A stretch of DNA of 64,000 nucleotides from Gigantopelta aegis (taxonomy: Eukaryota > Mollusca > Gastropoda > Neomphalida > Peltospiridae), in assembly GCF_016097555.1 (NCBI RefSeq), contig NC_054701.1, positions 67,672,475 to 67,736,474 of the forward strand, read 5' to 3'. Positions 11,625 to 26,600 of the stretch are shown here, one piece after another. The notes under the pieces are model-generated. The model did not search any database and was not told the DNA's origin. It was given only the letters and a program-made list of their open reading frames with translations. A program made the translations under genes and the position numbers. Position 1 is the stretch's first letter, and the number at the start of each line of letters is the position of its first letter.

Positions 11625-14600
11625 GTAAAAATTTATTTTGTAATTTGCTTTCTGACAATTCTAATAATTTTATCATGGATTATGATGGGTAAATATCAGG
11701 GATGTGAGTTTTAGGCTTTTTTTCTTTAAAAAAAAATTGTTTCTTCTTGTTTTTTTGCATAAAATAATTTTCATAAAGTAGACAAAATTTATTTGAAATA
11801 TTTTGACCTTTTAACTGTGGTATGGAGTTTTCACAGAGTATCGGGAATGGGTTTTCATTGCTTTTATTCTATGGTAGCACATTGTAAATTTTTATATTAT
11901 ATAATACTGAATTGATTAATTTGTAATTATTTTATTTTTATCATATATTTATTATACAGTGGACTGTGTCTAAACCAGTGTTTGTGATCGAGATTTTTGT
12001 GTAATTCAGCACAACCACAGAATCCATTCAGTAACAACAACTTCTGTGTATGTTGGCACATTTTGTCAGTCGCCATTGAATCCCGTTTAATAGAGTCCAC
12101 TCTAAATGTAGAAATAACCGGCCTCAGTCATGTCATGGTTAAGCCATTGGACATATAAGGCTGGTAGGTACAGGGTTCACAGCTTGGTAACGGCTCCCAC
12201 CCAGAGCGAGTTTTAACGACTCGATGGGTAGGTGTATGACTAGTACACCCTCTTCTTTCACTAACCACCAACAACTAACCTACTGTCCTGGACAGACTGC
12301 CCAGATAACTGAGGTGTGTGCCCAGGACAGCATACTTGAACCTTAACTGGATATAAGCAAGAAAATTAGTTAAGAAATGAATGTAGAAATAGTGAAATAC
12401 ATGTATAATTGCTCTTTGAATGGTACGTATAAAAAAAAAAAAAAATGTTTCAATTATTAACTGTAATATTATTTTTTCTCTTATTTTTCTTTTTAAGAGA
12501 CAAATTAACGAAGAATAAACATGGCGTCGTAATTTCTGTTCCATCAGATGGGCAAGATGCTGACACGGTGCTGCTATATCTCAAGGAACAGCACCCAAGA
12601 GACATAACTCTGACCATTAAGAACGTCAGCAGTGCACAAAGTGTCGAACTTGTCAGCTGTGAATTGTTAAAAAGAATTCGTGTTTTTCAGTTAGATGACG
12701 TTGAGAAAGTCACCGAATCACAGAATAGTGTTGTCATACAATCAGGTTGGTTTTGTTTCTATCTTAAGTCCAGAATATAATTATGAAGAGTTCATTTCCC
12801 AAAAGATGATGTATCCATTATGTTATTTTGAGAAAACCATGGTTTTGCTGTACAACATGACGTAGCAAATATCACTCAAACCGCACTGTTAAGATCCTGT
12901 TTAAAGGTGCAGATCCTAGTTTTAACTCGTAAAATGGACACTGAGTTTAGTTAATCTACCAACCCATAACACATTTGGATAAAGTTAAATAGAGTGAAAA
13001 CCGGGAAATATCCTTAAAACATACACTATAACCTGAGTTTAGTTAATCTACAAACCCGTAATACATTTGCATAAAATTACAAGTGTGAAAATCGAGAAAT
13101 ATTCTTAAAACATCGACTATAGCTCAAATCAATAACCGCTACTTTTCAGATGCACGTGCGTTTAAAAAAATATTAAAATGCATTTTGTGGTATTAGAAAC
13201 AACAGGATGACCAAAAACAAATCTAAACAATAAAATATAAGTACGTAATGTTTGATTTCAGTGATCATAAACGGCTCTAACAGTGAAAATTATGTTGTAG
13301 TGTTTAAAAACTAGGGTCTGTCCCTTTAATGAGCTTAGATCACATTTTGACATAAACTCTATTGTCGTATTGCTGAGTTGAACTAACATCAGTATACTTT
13401 CACTGCTAACCAAAATTTGGGAATTGGTGTATATCGCATTTTGGAAATGAACTACATGTGCAAATATCCGATATTTTAGTCTGTAGTCCATGCATTTAAC
13501 CGGATGTTTTATAGTGTTAAAAGGGCAAATGGTTCCGTGTTGGGTGAAAATAGTTGATTAACTGAATTATTCTATAAACGGATATGCAAATAAGTGGAGT
13601 TGACTGTATTCATATCTTCATTTTAAAGATCAGTTGCAGATCAAGCACTTAAATTTCAAATGTTGTACTTAAAGGTACTAACCTTATAGTTATTAGGTTG
13701 TAATATAGTTTCATCTATTACAATTTCTTTTACCATTAAATTACGTATTACTTACAACTCATTGTTTAATATATACATTTTGAAGAATCAAAAGTGTTTT
13801 TTAATACCTTGGTGTTTGAAATGGCTTCAGATGCATTTCATTCAAAACCGAAAAGCAATTTCTACAATCCTTACAGTAATTACATGTATTTTCGCTGGTA
13901 ATTTAATATACAAGTTTCAAGCAGCATTGTAAACTGTTTAATATTTGTTTGCTGTTCTGTTTTCATCTGAAAACATGGTAATTAAAATGTGAGCGTTGTA
14001 CATCTGACAAATTAGGGAGAAGAATGTAGGTCAATGGTAGAGCACTCACCTGAGGTTCGATAGGTCGTAGGATCAATAGCCCTGAATGGATTGTTTTTAC
14101 CCCATGTTGACTAGAGCCCCACGACTGATATGTCAAAGGCTTTGAAGTTATTACTGTTTTTACCCCATGTTGACTAGAGCCCCATGACTGTTCTGTCAAA
14201 GGCTTTGAAGTTATTACTGTTTTTACCCCATGTTGACTAGAGCACCACGACTGATATGTCAAAGGCTTTGAAGTTATTACTATTTTTACCCCATGTTGAC
14301 TAGAGCCCCATGACTGATTTGTCAAAGGCTTTGAAGTTATTACTGTTTTACCCCATGTTAACTAGAGCCCACAACTCATATGTCAAAGGCTTCGGAGTTA
14401 TTACTGTTTTTACCCCATGTTGACTAGAGCCCCACGACTGATATGTCAAAGGCTTTGAAGTTATTACTGTTTTTACCCCATGTTGACTAGAGCCCCACGA
14501 CTGATATGTCAAAGGCTTTGAAGTTATTACTGTTTTTACCCCATGTTGACTAGAGCCCCACGACTGATATGTCAAAGGCTTGGAAGATATTTGCAGTTAG

Positions 14601-17600
14601 TAACTGCCAGTATTGTCCTATTTATGATGTGGAAATATTGAAGACCAAAAAGACCAATTGTCAGCATCACTGGTTTTACTGCTAAAGGGAGATAATTTAT
14701 GAAAGAAAGTAGGAAATGTTTTATTTAATAATGCACTCAACACATTTTATTTATGGTTATATGGCATCATGCATATGGTTAAGAACCACACAGATATAGA
14801 GAGAGGAAACCCGCTGTCACCACTTCATGGAATACTCTTTTCGATTATACATGTAAGCAAGTGTTCTTTTATGTGCACCATCCCACAGACAGGGTAGTAC
14901 ATACCACTGCCTTTGATATACCAGTCGTGGTGCACTGGCTAGAACGAGAAGTAGCCCCACCGATGGGGATTGATCCCAGACCAACCACACATCGACCGAA
15001 CGCTTTACCACTGGGCTATGTCCCGCCCAATAATTGATGAATGTCTCCCATTGCTGTTACAGTTTGCAAGTATTGTAAATGTTTTGTTTGACTAATTGCA
15101 GGCCAGACATATGATATACAAATCAGGGCTGAGGCACGCAATATTGGAAGTTACCATTCACCACTTGCTCTTCAGTTTAGGCATGTCGACAATGCAGATT
15201 CAACATTCCATATTGTGAAGTATCTACACGCAAAATGTCAAAATGAAACCATGGAAGAAATAAAAAAAGGTGTAAAGAATGTGAGACGAGAAAACCAATT
15301 TAAGAAAACCAGGAGTCAAAGGAAGGCAACACGCACCATCAATGGATACCCTCTTCCAAAGTAAGAACCTTAATTTTTGACAAAATAGTATTTATTACAC
15401 TGCAGTGTGATATTAATTGTCTCTCCACATGTGAAAATACGTCATTTGAGAGGTCATCACTTTTGATCACATGAGCAATGATGTGACACTACAACTCCTC
15501 ATAGATATTATGTGAAAAGTGTGTACATGGTTCTTTCAATTCATATTTTTAAATCGGAAAAATACTTGCTGTCATTTCTTGTAATTGATGTTAGCAGCAT
15601 AATTTATCAAAATATATATTTTAATAATTTAGTTTAGCCTTGAATATGTTTATAATATTGTTTGTGTAAACTTCATTGATAGATGTCACTTGTGTGGTGT
15701 AGGAATGCAAAATTTCATTGATAAATAGCTAAATGAAGTAGCCACAACGTGACGTCATTTGGTAAGCGATGTTATTTTTCCCAGTCTTTAATCTGTATTT
15801 TCATGCCTTGTTTAGTTATTTTGGAAGTCATTCTATGCAATTTTTGTTCATTGATGTTCGGTGTAATAAATAAAATACTATACTCATTCCCGTGTGAGAC
15901 CAGTTATATTACACCTTATGTGTTTTTAATCGCACATCACTCGCTTTCGCTTGTGACATACGATTAAAAATACACTCATAATATAGACGGTCTCACACAG
16001 GAATTCGTTTAGTATTCTCTATATATGTAGCATGTACAAATGATTGTTATATGTGCCAGTCATTAAGTTTGATTATTTGAATGTTTCAACGTATTTGAAC
16101 AGTATAATTGATTTATGTACCGGGTTCACTGTATCAGGCTTCTGAGATTTGAAAATCTGCATGACCCATTATCGGTTACGCAGAAATAAATCTAAGTAAC
16201 CCATTTCCTTTTTGCATATCCCGTTAAATCCAAGTAAATGTAGTTCCAAATTTCGCACGTAAAAAAAAAAGGTTGATTCGCATGAGCAACGCACAAACGA
16301 AACAATCGTTCTGTCTATTTTCAGAAACCTGTGTATACATGTAACTCAGCTTACATTTTTCTTATTTTCAGGTTTGGCTCAGATAAGTTGGAGAGGAAGG
16401 TAGAATTAAAACAATACCTCATACCCGATTCTCTGAGAAAAATGATTAACCACGGACTCGCAAACACCAGTCATTTGAAACAGTTTGAGAAAATTGAACT
16501 CACAGCTCTGAGGTAAGCAGGAGCGACATGTAGCCCAGTCGTAAAGCATTTACTTGATGCACTGTCGGTTTGGGATCGATCCCCGTCAGTGGGCCCATTA
16601 GGCTATTTCTCGCTCCATCCAGTGCACCACGACTGGTACATCAAAGGCCGTGGTATGTGCTATCCTGTCTATGGGATGGTGCATATAAAAGATCCCTTGC
16701 TGCTATTCGAAAAGAGTAGCCCATGAAGTGGTAACAGCGGGTTTCCTCCCTCATAATCTGTGTGGTCCTTAACCATATGTCTGACAGTGACACCATATAA
16801 CCATAAATAAAATATGTTGAGTGCGTCTTTAAATAAACCATTTCCTTCCTCCCTTCTTGAGGTAAGCAATTAATTTGGAGCATCTGGTAAAAAAAATTGA
16901 CGTCCAATAGCCGATGATAAGATAAAAAATCAATATGCTCTAGTGGCATCATTAAATAGAACAAACTTTACTGGTAACATTTTGGTAAGAACATAAAAAA
17001 CAATTAATTTTGTATTACAGTATAGTATTGAAGTATAATAATCCCATGAAATAACACATTAAGTACTGTATTGGAACGTAGTATCTCCTTATTTATTTTG
17101 ACCCATGGAGCTATGATCTCACTCAGGTTTTCGGACCATATTGTGACATGGTAAAGTGATCATGAGTCGGACAGTCTTGATGTTTTAGATCACAGCTAAT
17201 GTCCGTTTATTATCTTTGATGCACTAATAGAGGATAATAAACGAGTTACCAGTTATTATCAAATTTATGTCCCAAGTAAAATAATTGTCAGTTGTCATGA
17301 GCTTTAGCGAGTGACAAATGAAAATTATTTCTTGAGGGACATAAATTTGATAATAACTGGTACCGAGTTTGTTATTCTATTTATTACCTCAGCTATTTTT
17401 TTCTTGAAAAGCATTTATTTTTTACGCACATGCACGAAGGCCAACCTGTATAGAAACAATGTAAACCACTTTACGAACTGTTCTGAGAATTGCTATAACT
17501 TTGTAATTTAATCACGTTCATAGAGCATTTTCGAAAACAGTTCTTTTTATTCTGCTACAAAATCTATATTGAATTGCATTAAAATAACATTTTGTTATAA

Positions 17601-20600
17601 ATTTAACACCAAAAACAGAGAGCCATAAACGCAAACTCTTTAAACTACCTGACGTCATTTTGTGTGCTTGGCAAATCGTGATGACGTCATATTTAGTACC
17701 GACAAGGTCATTTGTTTGTAAGCGTCAAATTATCCAATAGTATTGTTCGTTAGACCAATGCAGAATATTTCTCACTGAGAAAATATGGAAAATATTTTCC
17801 CTGTTATGAGTGACTGCTCAGGTAATAAAATTATTTATCGCTCTAGCCAGTGCACCATGACTGGTATATCAAATGCCATGGTATGTGTTATCTTGTCTCT
17901 GGGGTGGTGCATATAAAAGACCCCTTGCTACTATTGGAAAAATATACCGGTAGTGGGTTTCCTCTCTAAAACCATATGTCAAAATCATCAAATGTTTGAC
18001 CTGCAATATAGCCACTAATTAATAAATGAATGTGCTCTAGTGGTGTCGTTAAACAAAACTAACGAACTTTATATGATTTAATCTGATTACTATAGAGTAG
18101 CTTCTTTTCCTTATACTTCAGATTGTGTATTTTATTATAAATAAGCACTTTATTAGTAGAAATATGGATCAAAATATGACGTGTTCAAAATTCAACAGTG
18201 ACTTGGACACATTTGCTTTTAAGTCTGACAGTGTGATCTGAAATAGGACATACCAATCTTTACAGATCTTATTCGTCTTTAAACAAAAAAAATACCCACA
18301 TTATTAATCGAATTTGGATTCATTTAGTATGCGACACACAAGTACACAGTATGTAAACAGATAATGAAATGAACTGCATAATATTTGTAGATATAAAGTC
18401 TTTGTTTTACTTAAAGTTCCCATTATATTCCATGCCATGGTGGTGTTTGCTAGGAATAATACTTGATACTGAGTCAGACACTGACATGATCAAAAGGTAA
18501 ATTCGAAATTAAAATCAAATATCTTTAAAATAAATACCATGTTCATCCAAAATATTGTCATAAGAAAAAGGGATATCTTTAAAAATGTATTGTTTCTTGT
18601 ATTCAAAAGCTTTTCTTCTGATATTATATGAAAAGACTGCAATCACGTAAGGTCGGAAAGAAAGACAAATTGCAGAAGTACTATAGCTAATTTTTCACAT
18701 TAATTATTAGGTCACCTGAACCAAAGGCTCGAGTGACCTATTGCGATACATTTTCATCCATCGTCGTGCATCATCCATGGCTATGGTGGACTCCATGAAG
18801 GAAGGAAATGTTTTATTTAAAGACGCACTCAACATATTTTATTTATGGCTATATAGCGTCAGACATATGATTAAGGACCCCACAGATATTGAGAGAGAAA
18901 ACCCGCTGTCACCACTCCATGAGCTACTCTTTTCGATTAGCAGCAAGGGATCTTTTATATGCACCATCCCACAGACAGGATAGTACATACCACGGCCTTT
19001 GTTGCACCAGTTGTGGAGCACTGGCTGGAACGAGAAATAACCCAATGGGTCCACCGACGGGGATCGATCCTAGAAACACTTTACCACTGGGCTACATTGT
19101 GCCCCGGTGTACGCCATGAGTGCCGGTGGGCTAAATGATTTACTCAGATAGCTGATTAGGCCCATGCGCCTTTGTCTTTGTCCCAGTTATAGTGTCATAA
19201 CCCAGAAATACAGCTTTAGAGTTGTCCAACTCACAATCATGTCTGACTTAAAGGGACATTCCTGAGTTTGGTGCAATTTTTAAGACGTTATCGACTAAAA
19301 GATACTTTCTAATGATTGTAATAACATATCAAATATATGTTTCTGCATAAAATATTAGTGGCTGTATATTAAACATGTTTCTGTTTGCTTTAATATTTGT
19401 ACAAGGTTAAATTTCATTTTATTTCCTAAAATATTTTTTTTGTACGTACAAAATTGTTTGAAGAGAAAATCCAGTTTGGGCTTCTTACAAATATTAAGAC
19501 GACCAGAAACACATTGAATATACAAACACTGATATTCTAAAGAAGAAAATATATTTAATATGTAATTTTAATCGTACAAATATTTTATCAGTCGGAAACA
19601 TCTTACAGTGCAGCAAACTTAGGAATGTCCCTTTAAGATCAGTTTACCCTCTAAACCTAACACTTACAATCTTAATCTTATTGATGTTACCACTTCGGTT
19701 ATTTACTGTAGCTCTGACTTTCAACTTGTAACCTTGGCATGGCACACATCATTATTTGGAGAAGACATATATGAATATAAAAATAATGTTTGTCTATGAT
19801 TGCATCTAAAGGATACTGAAAGGCATATCATGAAAAGAACAATGTGGGTGATCTGTTCTAATTGGTTTAATAAAAAAAAGAAAAAAGAAAAAAGCATCTT
19901 ATTTCTTATACTTTGATAAGTATATAATCCATTTAAAGGTCATATAAATAGTTGATTCTGGAAGTAAATTTAACAGTTAATGTGGGTTTTTTTGGTAGGA
20001 AGATGTTAGAGGATCAAGTCACCATGGAAACGTACTGCAAGAAAATGTCAACATTGATGCACTTTGAGGAGATTCAGATGGAGGTTGATATACAGCAGTA
20101 TGACATAGAAGATATCATGATGTTGCAGTATCATAGGAACAAACGGTTACTGCTGCTGGATGTACGATAGTGCATATTTATTGTACATATAATTATAAAG
20201 ATAGTACATATTATTGTGCATATAATTACAAAGATAGTACATATTATTGTACATATAATTACAAAGATAGGACATATTACTGTACATGTAATTATAAAGA
20301 TAGGACATATTATTGTACATGTAATTACACAGATAGCACATATTATTGTACATATAATTACACAGATAGTACATATTATTGTACATGTAATTACAAAGAT
20401 AGGACATATTATTGTACATATAATTACAAAGATAGGACATATTATTGTGCATATAATTACAAAGATAGTACATATTATTGTACATATAATTACAAAGATA
20501 GGACATTATTGTACATGTAATTACAAAGATAGGACATATTATTGTATATGTAATTACACAGATAGGACATATTATTGTACATGTAATTACAAAGATAGGA

Positions 20601-23600
20601 CATATTATTGTACATGTAATTACACAGATAGCACATATTGTTGTGCATATAATTACACAGATAGTACATATTATTGTACATGTAATTACAAAGATAGGAC
20701 ATATTATTGTACATATAATTACAAAGATAGGACATATTATTGTACATATAATTACAAAGATAGTACATATTACTGTACATATAATTACACAGGTAGCACA
20801 TATTATTGTACATGTAATTACAAAGATAGGACATATTATTGTACATGTAATTACACAGATAGCACATATTATTGTACATGTAATTATAAAGATAGCACAT
20901 ATTATTGTACATGTAATTACAAAGATAGTACATATTATTGTACATAGAATTACACAGGTAGCACATATTATTGTACATGTAATTACACAGATAGGACATA
21001 TTATTGTACATGTAATTACAAAGATAGTACATATTATTGTACATGTAATTACACAGGTAGCACATATTATTGTACATGTAATTACACAGATAGGACATAT
21101 TATTGTACATGTAATTACAAAGATAGTACATATTATTGTACATGTAATTACACAGATAGCACATATTATTGTACATATAATTACACAGATAGCACATATT
21201 ATTGTACATGTAATTACACAGATAGGACATATTATTGTACATGTAATTACACAGATAGCACATATTATTGTACATGTAATTACAAACTTTCTACTGTTAC
21301 ATGATTTACCCTGTTGTGATCGAATAACATCACAAAAACCTGAATATTATCCTGTGATAAACCTCAGAAAGAAGGAAGGAAGGAAATGTTTTATTTAACA
21401 ATGCACTCAACACATTTTATTTACGGTTATATGGCCTCAAAAATATGGTTACGGACCACACACATATTGAGAGAGGAAACTCGCTGTCGCCACTTCATGG
21501 GCTACTCTTTTCGATTAGCAGCAAGGGATCTTTTATATGCACCATCCCACAGACAGGATACCACATACCACAGCCTTTGATATACCAGTCGTGGTGCACT
21601 GGGCTGGAGCGATAAATAGCCCAATGGGTCCAATGACGGGGATCGATCCCAGACTGACCACGCATCAAGCGAATGCTTTACCAATGGGCTATATCCCGTC
21701 CCCAAACCTCAGAAAAAGACATTGAATGTGATGTCATTACATGAAACAGATCATGGAAAGGATGTTAGAAACTGATTTATGGGTATTAGAAACTAAATAT
21801 GTTGTGTTTTTCTGTAATTATCACCGGCGTCGTGGTTAGGCCATCGGTCTACAGGCTGGTAGGTACTGGGTTCGGATCCCAGTTGAGGCATGGGAATTTT
21901 AATCCAGATACCGACTCCAAACCCTGAGTGAGTGATCCGCAAGGCTCAATGGGTAGGTGTAAACCACTTGCACCGACCAGTGTTCCATAACTGGTTCAAC
22001 AAAGGCCATGGTTTGTGCTATGCTATCCTGCCTGTGGGAAGCACAAATAAAAGATCCCTTGCTGCCTGTCGTAAAAGAGTAGCCTATGTGGCGATAGCGG
22101 GTTTCCTCTAAAAAACAGTGTCAGAATGACCATGTTTGACGTCCAATAGCCGATGATAAGATAAAAAATCAATGTGCTCTAGTGGCATCATTAAATAAAA
22201 CAAACTTTACTTTTTCTGTAATTACCAAAATTCTTTGTCATTCATTGTGAATTTAACAATGTATAACAGTCATAAATTTAGTATAAAGTTGCTATGCTAC
22301 ACAATTTTATACAATTTGTGACTGTTGCACATCGATATATTCACAAAAAATAAGAAATAATATTACAGATAGAATTTAGAAACTAACACTCGCCTCCCCG
22401 ACCTCTTGTTTCAGATCCTAATTATTATTTTGTGACTGGTGGGTATAAAAATATGTCTCGCATCCCCATGTAATGAATTCTGGCTAAGTTTTGAGTTCGA
22501 GCTTTGTTTCATTCACTGTCGCTCTGTTTTTCATTACTTCAGGTTCCTGGTTTAGCTGAAAGTCGACCGTCTGTACTTCGTGGTGACCAGTTGTTTGTGC
22601 GAATACGGGATAACGGCGGAAACACCAGTGAGAGGGAATACCAAGGTTTTGTTCACGAAATTCTACAAACTCAGATCGCACTGGGCTTTCATGAGAGGTA
22701 GAGTTTTGGCAATGTATTTATTATTATTATAAGTTGCATTTTTTCATATCTGTTTTTTGTATTATGCAAAATGTTTGTGAAAGTCAGTTGAATATGTTTT
22801 TACCACTGATTTACAGACTTTAGTTTTTGATAGGTGGGAGTATCGTCACTCTGTATTTTATATATAACATGCAAATAATTTTATTATCTTACTTGAAATA
22901 TTGCTTTAATTAAGAATTGACCACATTTATTTTTTGGTTCATGCAAGTTTAAACTGAAAAACAATGTGAATAAAGTATGACGAACATGTGTACATATATT
23001 TTAGCATTAAATACATTACTAATATTCTTTGATTAATGTTATATGAATAAAACAACAAACCTAAATATAAATATTCTTGTATGTGTAGGAAGATGTAGTA
23101 ATGTGTCTTAATTGTTTTTATATTTCAGTTTGATGAAAGAACATGTTCATAACACAAGGTTTAATGTTCGATTTATCTTCAACCGATTACCAATACGATT
23201 GATGCATAGAGCTTGCGAACTAGCTGATGAACTTAGCCTTGAGAAGCTGATCTTTCCAACAGTGAAAAGTATTGGATCCTTTGGACAAATCCGTCCAGTG
23301 CATGAATCATTAAAGTAAATATTTACTGTTTTAGTTTTAAAATGTATGTTGTTAAAATGGTGGGATGGATCTGTTTGTGTTGCAGGCTGTTCACAATGTT
23401 GTTAAAATGGTGGGATGGATCTGTTTGTGTTGCAGGCTGTTCACAATGTTGTTAAAATGGTGGGATGGATCTTTTTGTGTTGCAGGCTGTTCACAATGTT
23501 GTAAAATTAGGATCAGGCCTGGTGCTTAGAAAACGTTTAGAGTCGAGATTCGAGACTCTAATAGAGTCTGAAACAGTAACGTCATGGCAACGCCATACAA

Positions 23601-26600
23601 ATTGCATGCGTGTGACATCATTTAAGATTAAGTCAGGACAGGCCCAGGTCCTAATCTAGAATTTAAAGAGTAGAAATTACTTCTCTCTTCCCAGGAAAAA
23701 TGAGAATGAATGAATAAATGTTTAACGACACCCCAGCATGAAAAATTCATTGGGCTATTGGGTGTTAAACTATGGTAAATGCAAATAAATAAAGTGATGA
23801 TCAACATCAATATAAAAATTAAAACAGTTAAATTAAAACAGTGTAAAGAACTGTGCAAAAAATACAAATATCAAAGATAGATACAATTGAAATTTATAAT
23901 AAAAGTCATCATGTAAAAACTGTAATATACGCTCTGGATTGAATCGAAATGATTCCATCATATTTCTTTGACAAAATATATCTTTTCTAGTTTCTTTGAT
24001 ATAATTGCATTCCACCAAAATGTCGCTCCAGCCAGTGCACCACAACTGGTACATCAAAGGCCATGGTATGTGCTATCCTGTCTATGGGATGGTGCATATA
24101 AAAGATCCCTTCTGCTAATCGAAAAGAGTAGCCCATGAAGTGGCGACAGCGGGTTTCCTCTCTCAATAGCTGTGTGGTCCTTAACCATATGTCCGACGCC
24201 ATATAACCGTAAATAAAATGTACTGAGTGCGTCATTAAATAAAACATTTCCTTCCTTCCTTCCACCAAAATGTGGCGTACCGTCAGAGTACACTGACAGT
24301 GCTCACACCTAGGTGGAGGATCTTTCTTCAAGATAAATGAATGTGTTAAGTAAGTATGGCCGATGCGAGCATAACACAAGACTTATTTCATCCTTCCTGC
24401 ACTGTCTGTAGGAGGACTGCCACTCTCCCAAGACGTTTGATCAACATTTATCAGTACATTTTGTAAGTTTTCATCATGTTCTGCATTAATTTTGAAAGGT
24501 TCTGAATTGTACATGTACAGGAATAGCTTCTTTTTTTTTTACAAGTTTTTTTTCCAGCCCCTTGTTTACAATTAGAACAACACATGCCAAGATGTACACT
24601 CATATCATAATATTTTGTTATTAAATACTGCTACATGTACAAAAATTTAAATAAAATAACTGAATGAAAATTAATAAACCACGATCATAGTATTAAATAG
24701 CTGATTGTTGCATGTATGTTAAAAAAATAATTAAGGTTTTTTTTACATTATTGAAATGAATCTGGTCAAGAACTTAACACCACTTGACCGGTCACTACAA
24801 ATGGTGCGACACTACTGTTAATAACTCGGCAACATGAGCCGACTTTTGGCAAATAAAACCCCTCCATTTTGTCAGCTTAAAGAGGCTACTTACCGGTATT
24901 TGAAGTTTTTAGCTACAAAAAGTGATTGAACGGTTCCCTGCCTAACTATATTCAACGCCTTTTTTCATACTATGAAATGTACTACAAGTAATTTATTTCC
25001 AAGCTGATTGATTTCTCAATTGCACACAAAAATATCCCTTTTTTTGTTATTTCCAAAACACTTTTACTTTTCTTCTTACGTCAAACCAAACTGAAATTAT
25101 TTACATCAAACATTTTTGTAGGAAGATGGGATGGACTATTCTATTCTGTTCTATTCTATTCTTTTCTGTCTGGGCATGTTAAACATAACTTGCAGCAGGT
25201 TTCTTTTCTTATTTTCTTCAATAAGTGAGGTGTTTTCCATGTATCTAATAACCTCTGATTAAACAGTGGCCTGAGGTATCAATTAACCAAGAGTCTTTAC
25301 CTCATTGACTAGATTTATATATTATTTATTTAGATATTTTTCAACGGATCCACACCCGAACAAAGAACAAGACATTGCCATCCGCCACATTGTTTCTGGG
25401 ACATCTCGACCAGCACCATATTTGGTGTTTGGGCCACCAGGCACTGGGAAAACATTTACTATTGTTGAAGCCATGAAACAGGTAAATTTTGTGAGATGGG
25501 GTGAGTGAGAGACAAGACAGAGAGAGAGACAGAGAGAGAGAGAGACAGAGAGAGAGAAATGTAGGAGGGAGGGAGACAAAAGAGAGGAGGGAGAGGCAAT
25601 GTGGGGGAGGAAGAGCCACAGAGAGTGAATGAGAGGTAGAGAGACACAGCGAGAACAAGAGAGAGAGAGACAGAAAGACAAACAGACTAATGTGGACTTT
25701 TAGGAACATGTATCTTGAATTTTTGTATATCATATTTAATTGTAGATTTGGAAGTGCATTCCCGATTCACACATTTTGGCTTGTGCTCCTTCCAACACTG
25801 CAGCTGACCTCATTGTTGAGCGACTTCTGAAACATCTTCCCATTAAGGACATCTTCCGACTGAATGCTGCATCACGTGTCTGGGCTACCATTCCTGAGAA
25901 AATTAGGGTATATATTTTTTTTTCTTTTTGTCTTTTTGTCTTTTCATTTTTAATTAATTTATTTATTAGGGTATTTATTATTATTTGTTTGTTTGTTACT
26001 TTATTTGCCTATTTATTTCTTTATATTTTTCTTGTTTGCGTTGTTTTAGAACAAGGAAGAAAGGAAATGTTTTATTTAACAATGCACTCAACACATTTTA
26101 TGTATGGTTATATGACGTCAGACATATCGTTAAGGACCACACAGATATTAAGAAAGGAAACCCGCTGTTGCTACTTCATGGGCTACTTTTTTCGATTAGC
26201 AGCAAGGGATCTTTTATATGCACCACCCCACAGACAGGATAGCACATACCACAGCCTTTGATATACCAGTTGTGGTGCACTGGATGGAACAAGAAATAGC
26301 CCAATGAGCCCACCGACAGGGATCGATCTCAGACTGACTACGCATTAAGCGAGCGCTTTACCACTGGGCTACGGCCCGCCCCGTGTTTCAGAACAAAGGA
26401 CTGTCAATGTATTTAAAGGGACATTCCTAACTGTAGCCATTCCTGTCACGGATGGAACTCTCTTGAGAAGTCAGAGGTTGTGCCATGACAGGTGTGCTTG
26501 AACAGTTCTCTGATGGATGCATGCCAAACATTACCCACACCCCACACTGTAGCCATTGTAAGTTGGTTCCAATGTGTTTCTGGTTCCAATGTGTTTCTGG

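Noticed and set aside
20162..21290. CRISPR-like regular repeats
   Set aside because: Units are contiguous without unique spacers, and the host is eukaryotic.
20170..21398. Open frames of up to 261 aa on both strands
   Set aside because: They are products of a 33-bp tandem array whose period is a multiple of three; no start context or homology supports coding.
21826..21895. tRNA gene (box A/B-like sequence with GGTTCGGATCCC)
   Set aside because: It is the head of SINE-B with a 14-bp target duplication and cannot form a full tRNA cloverleaf; the same applies to other SINE heads.
24054..24379. 130-aa frame containing zinc-knuckle-like CEHC
   Set aside because: It is a LINE ORF2 end fused by chance to a SINE read in reverse.
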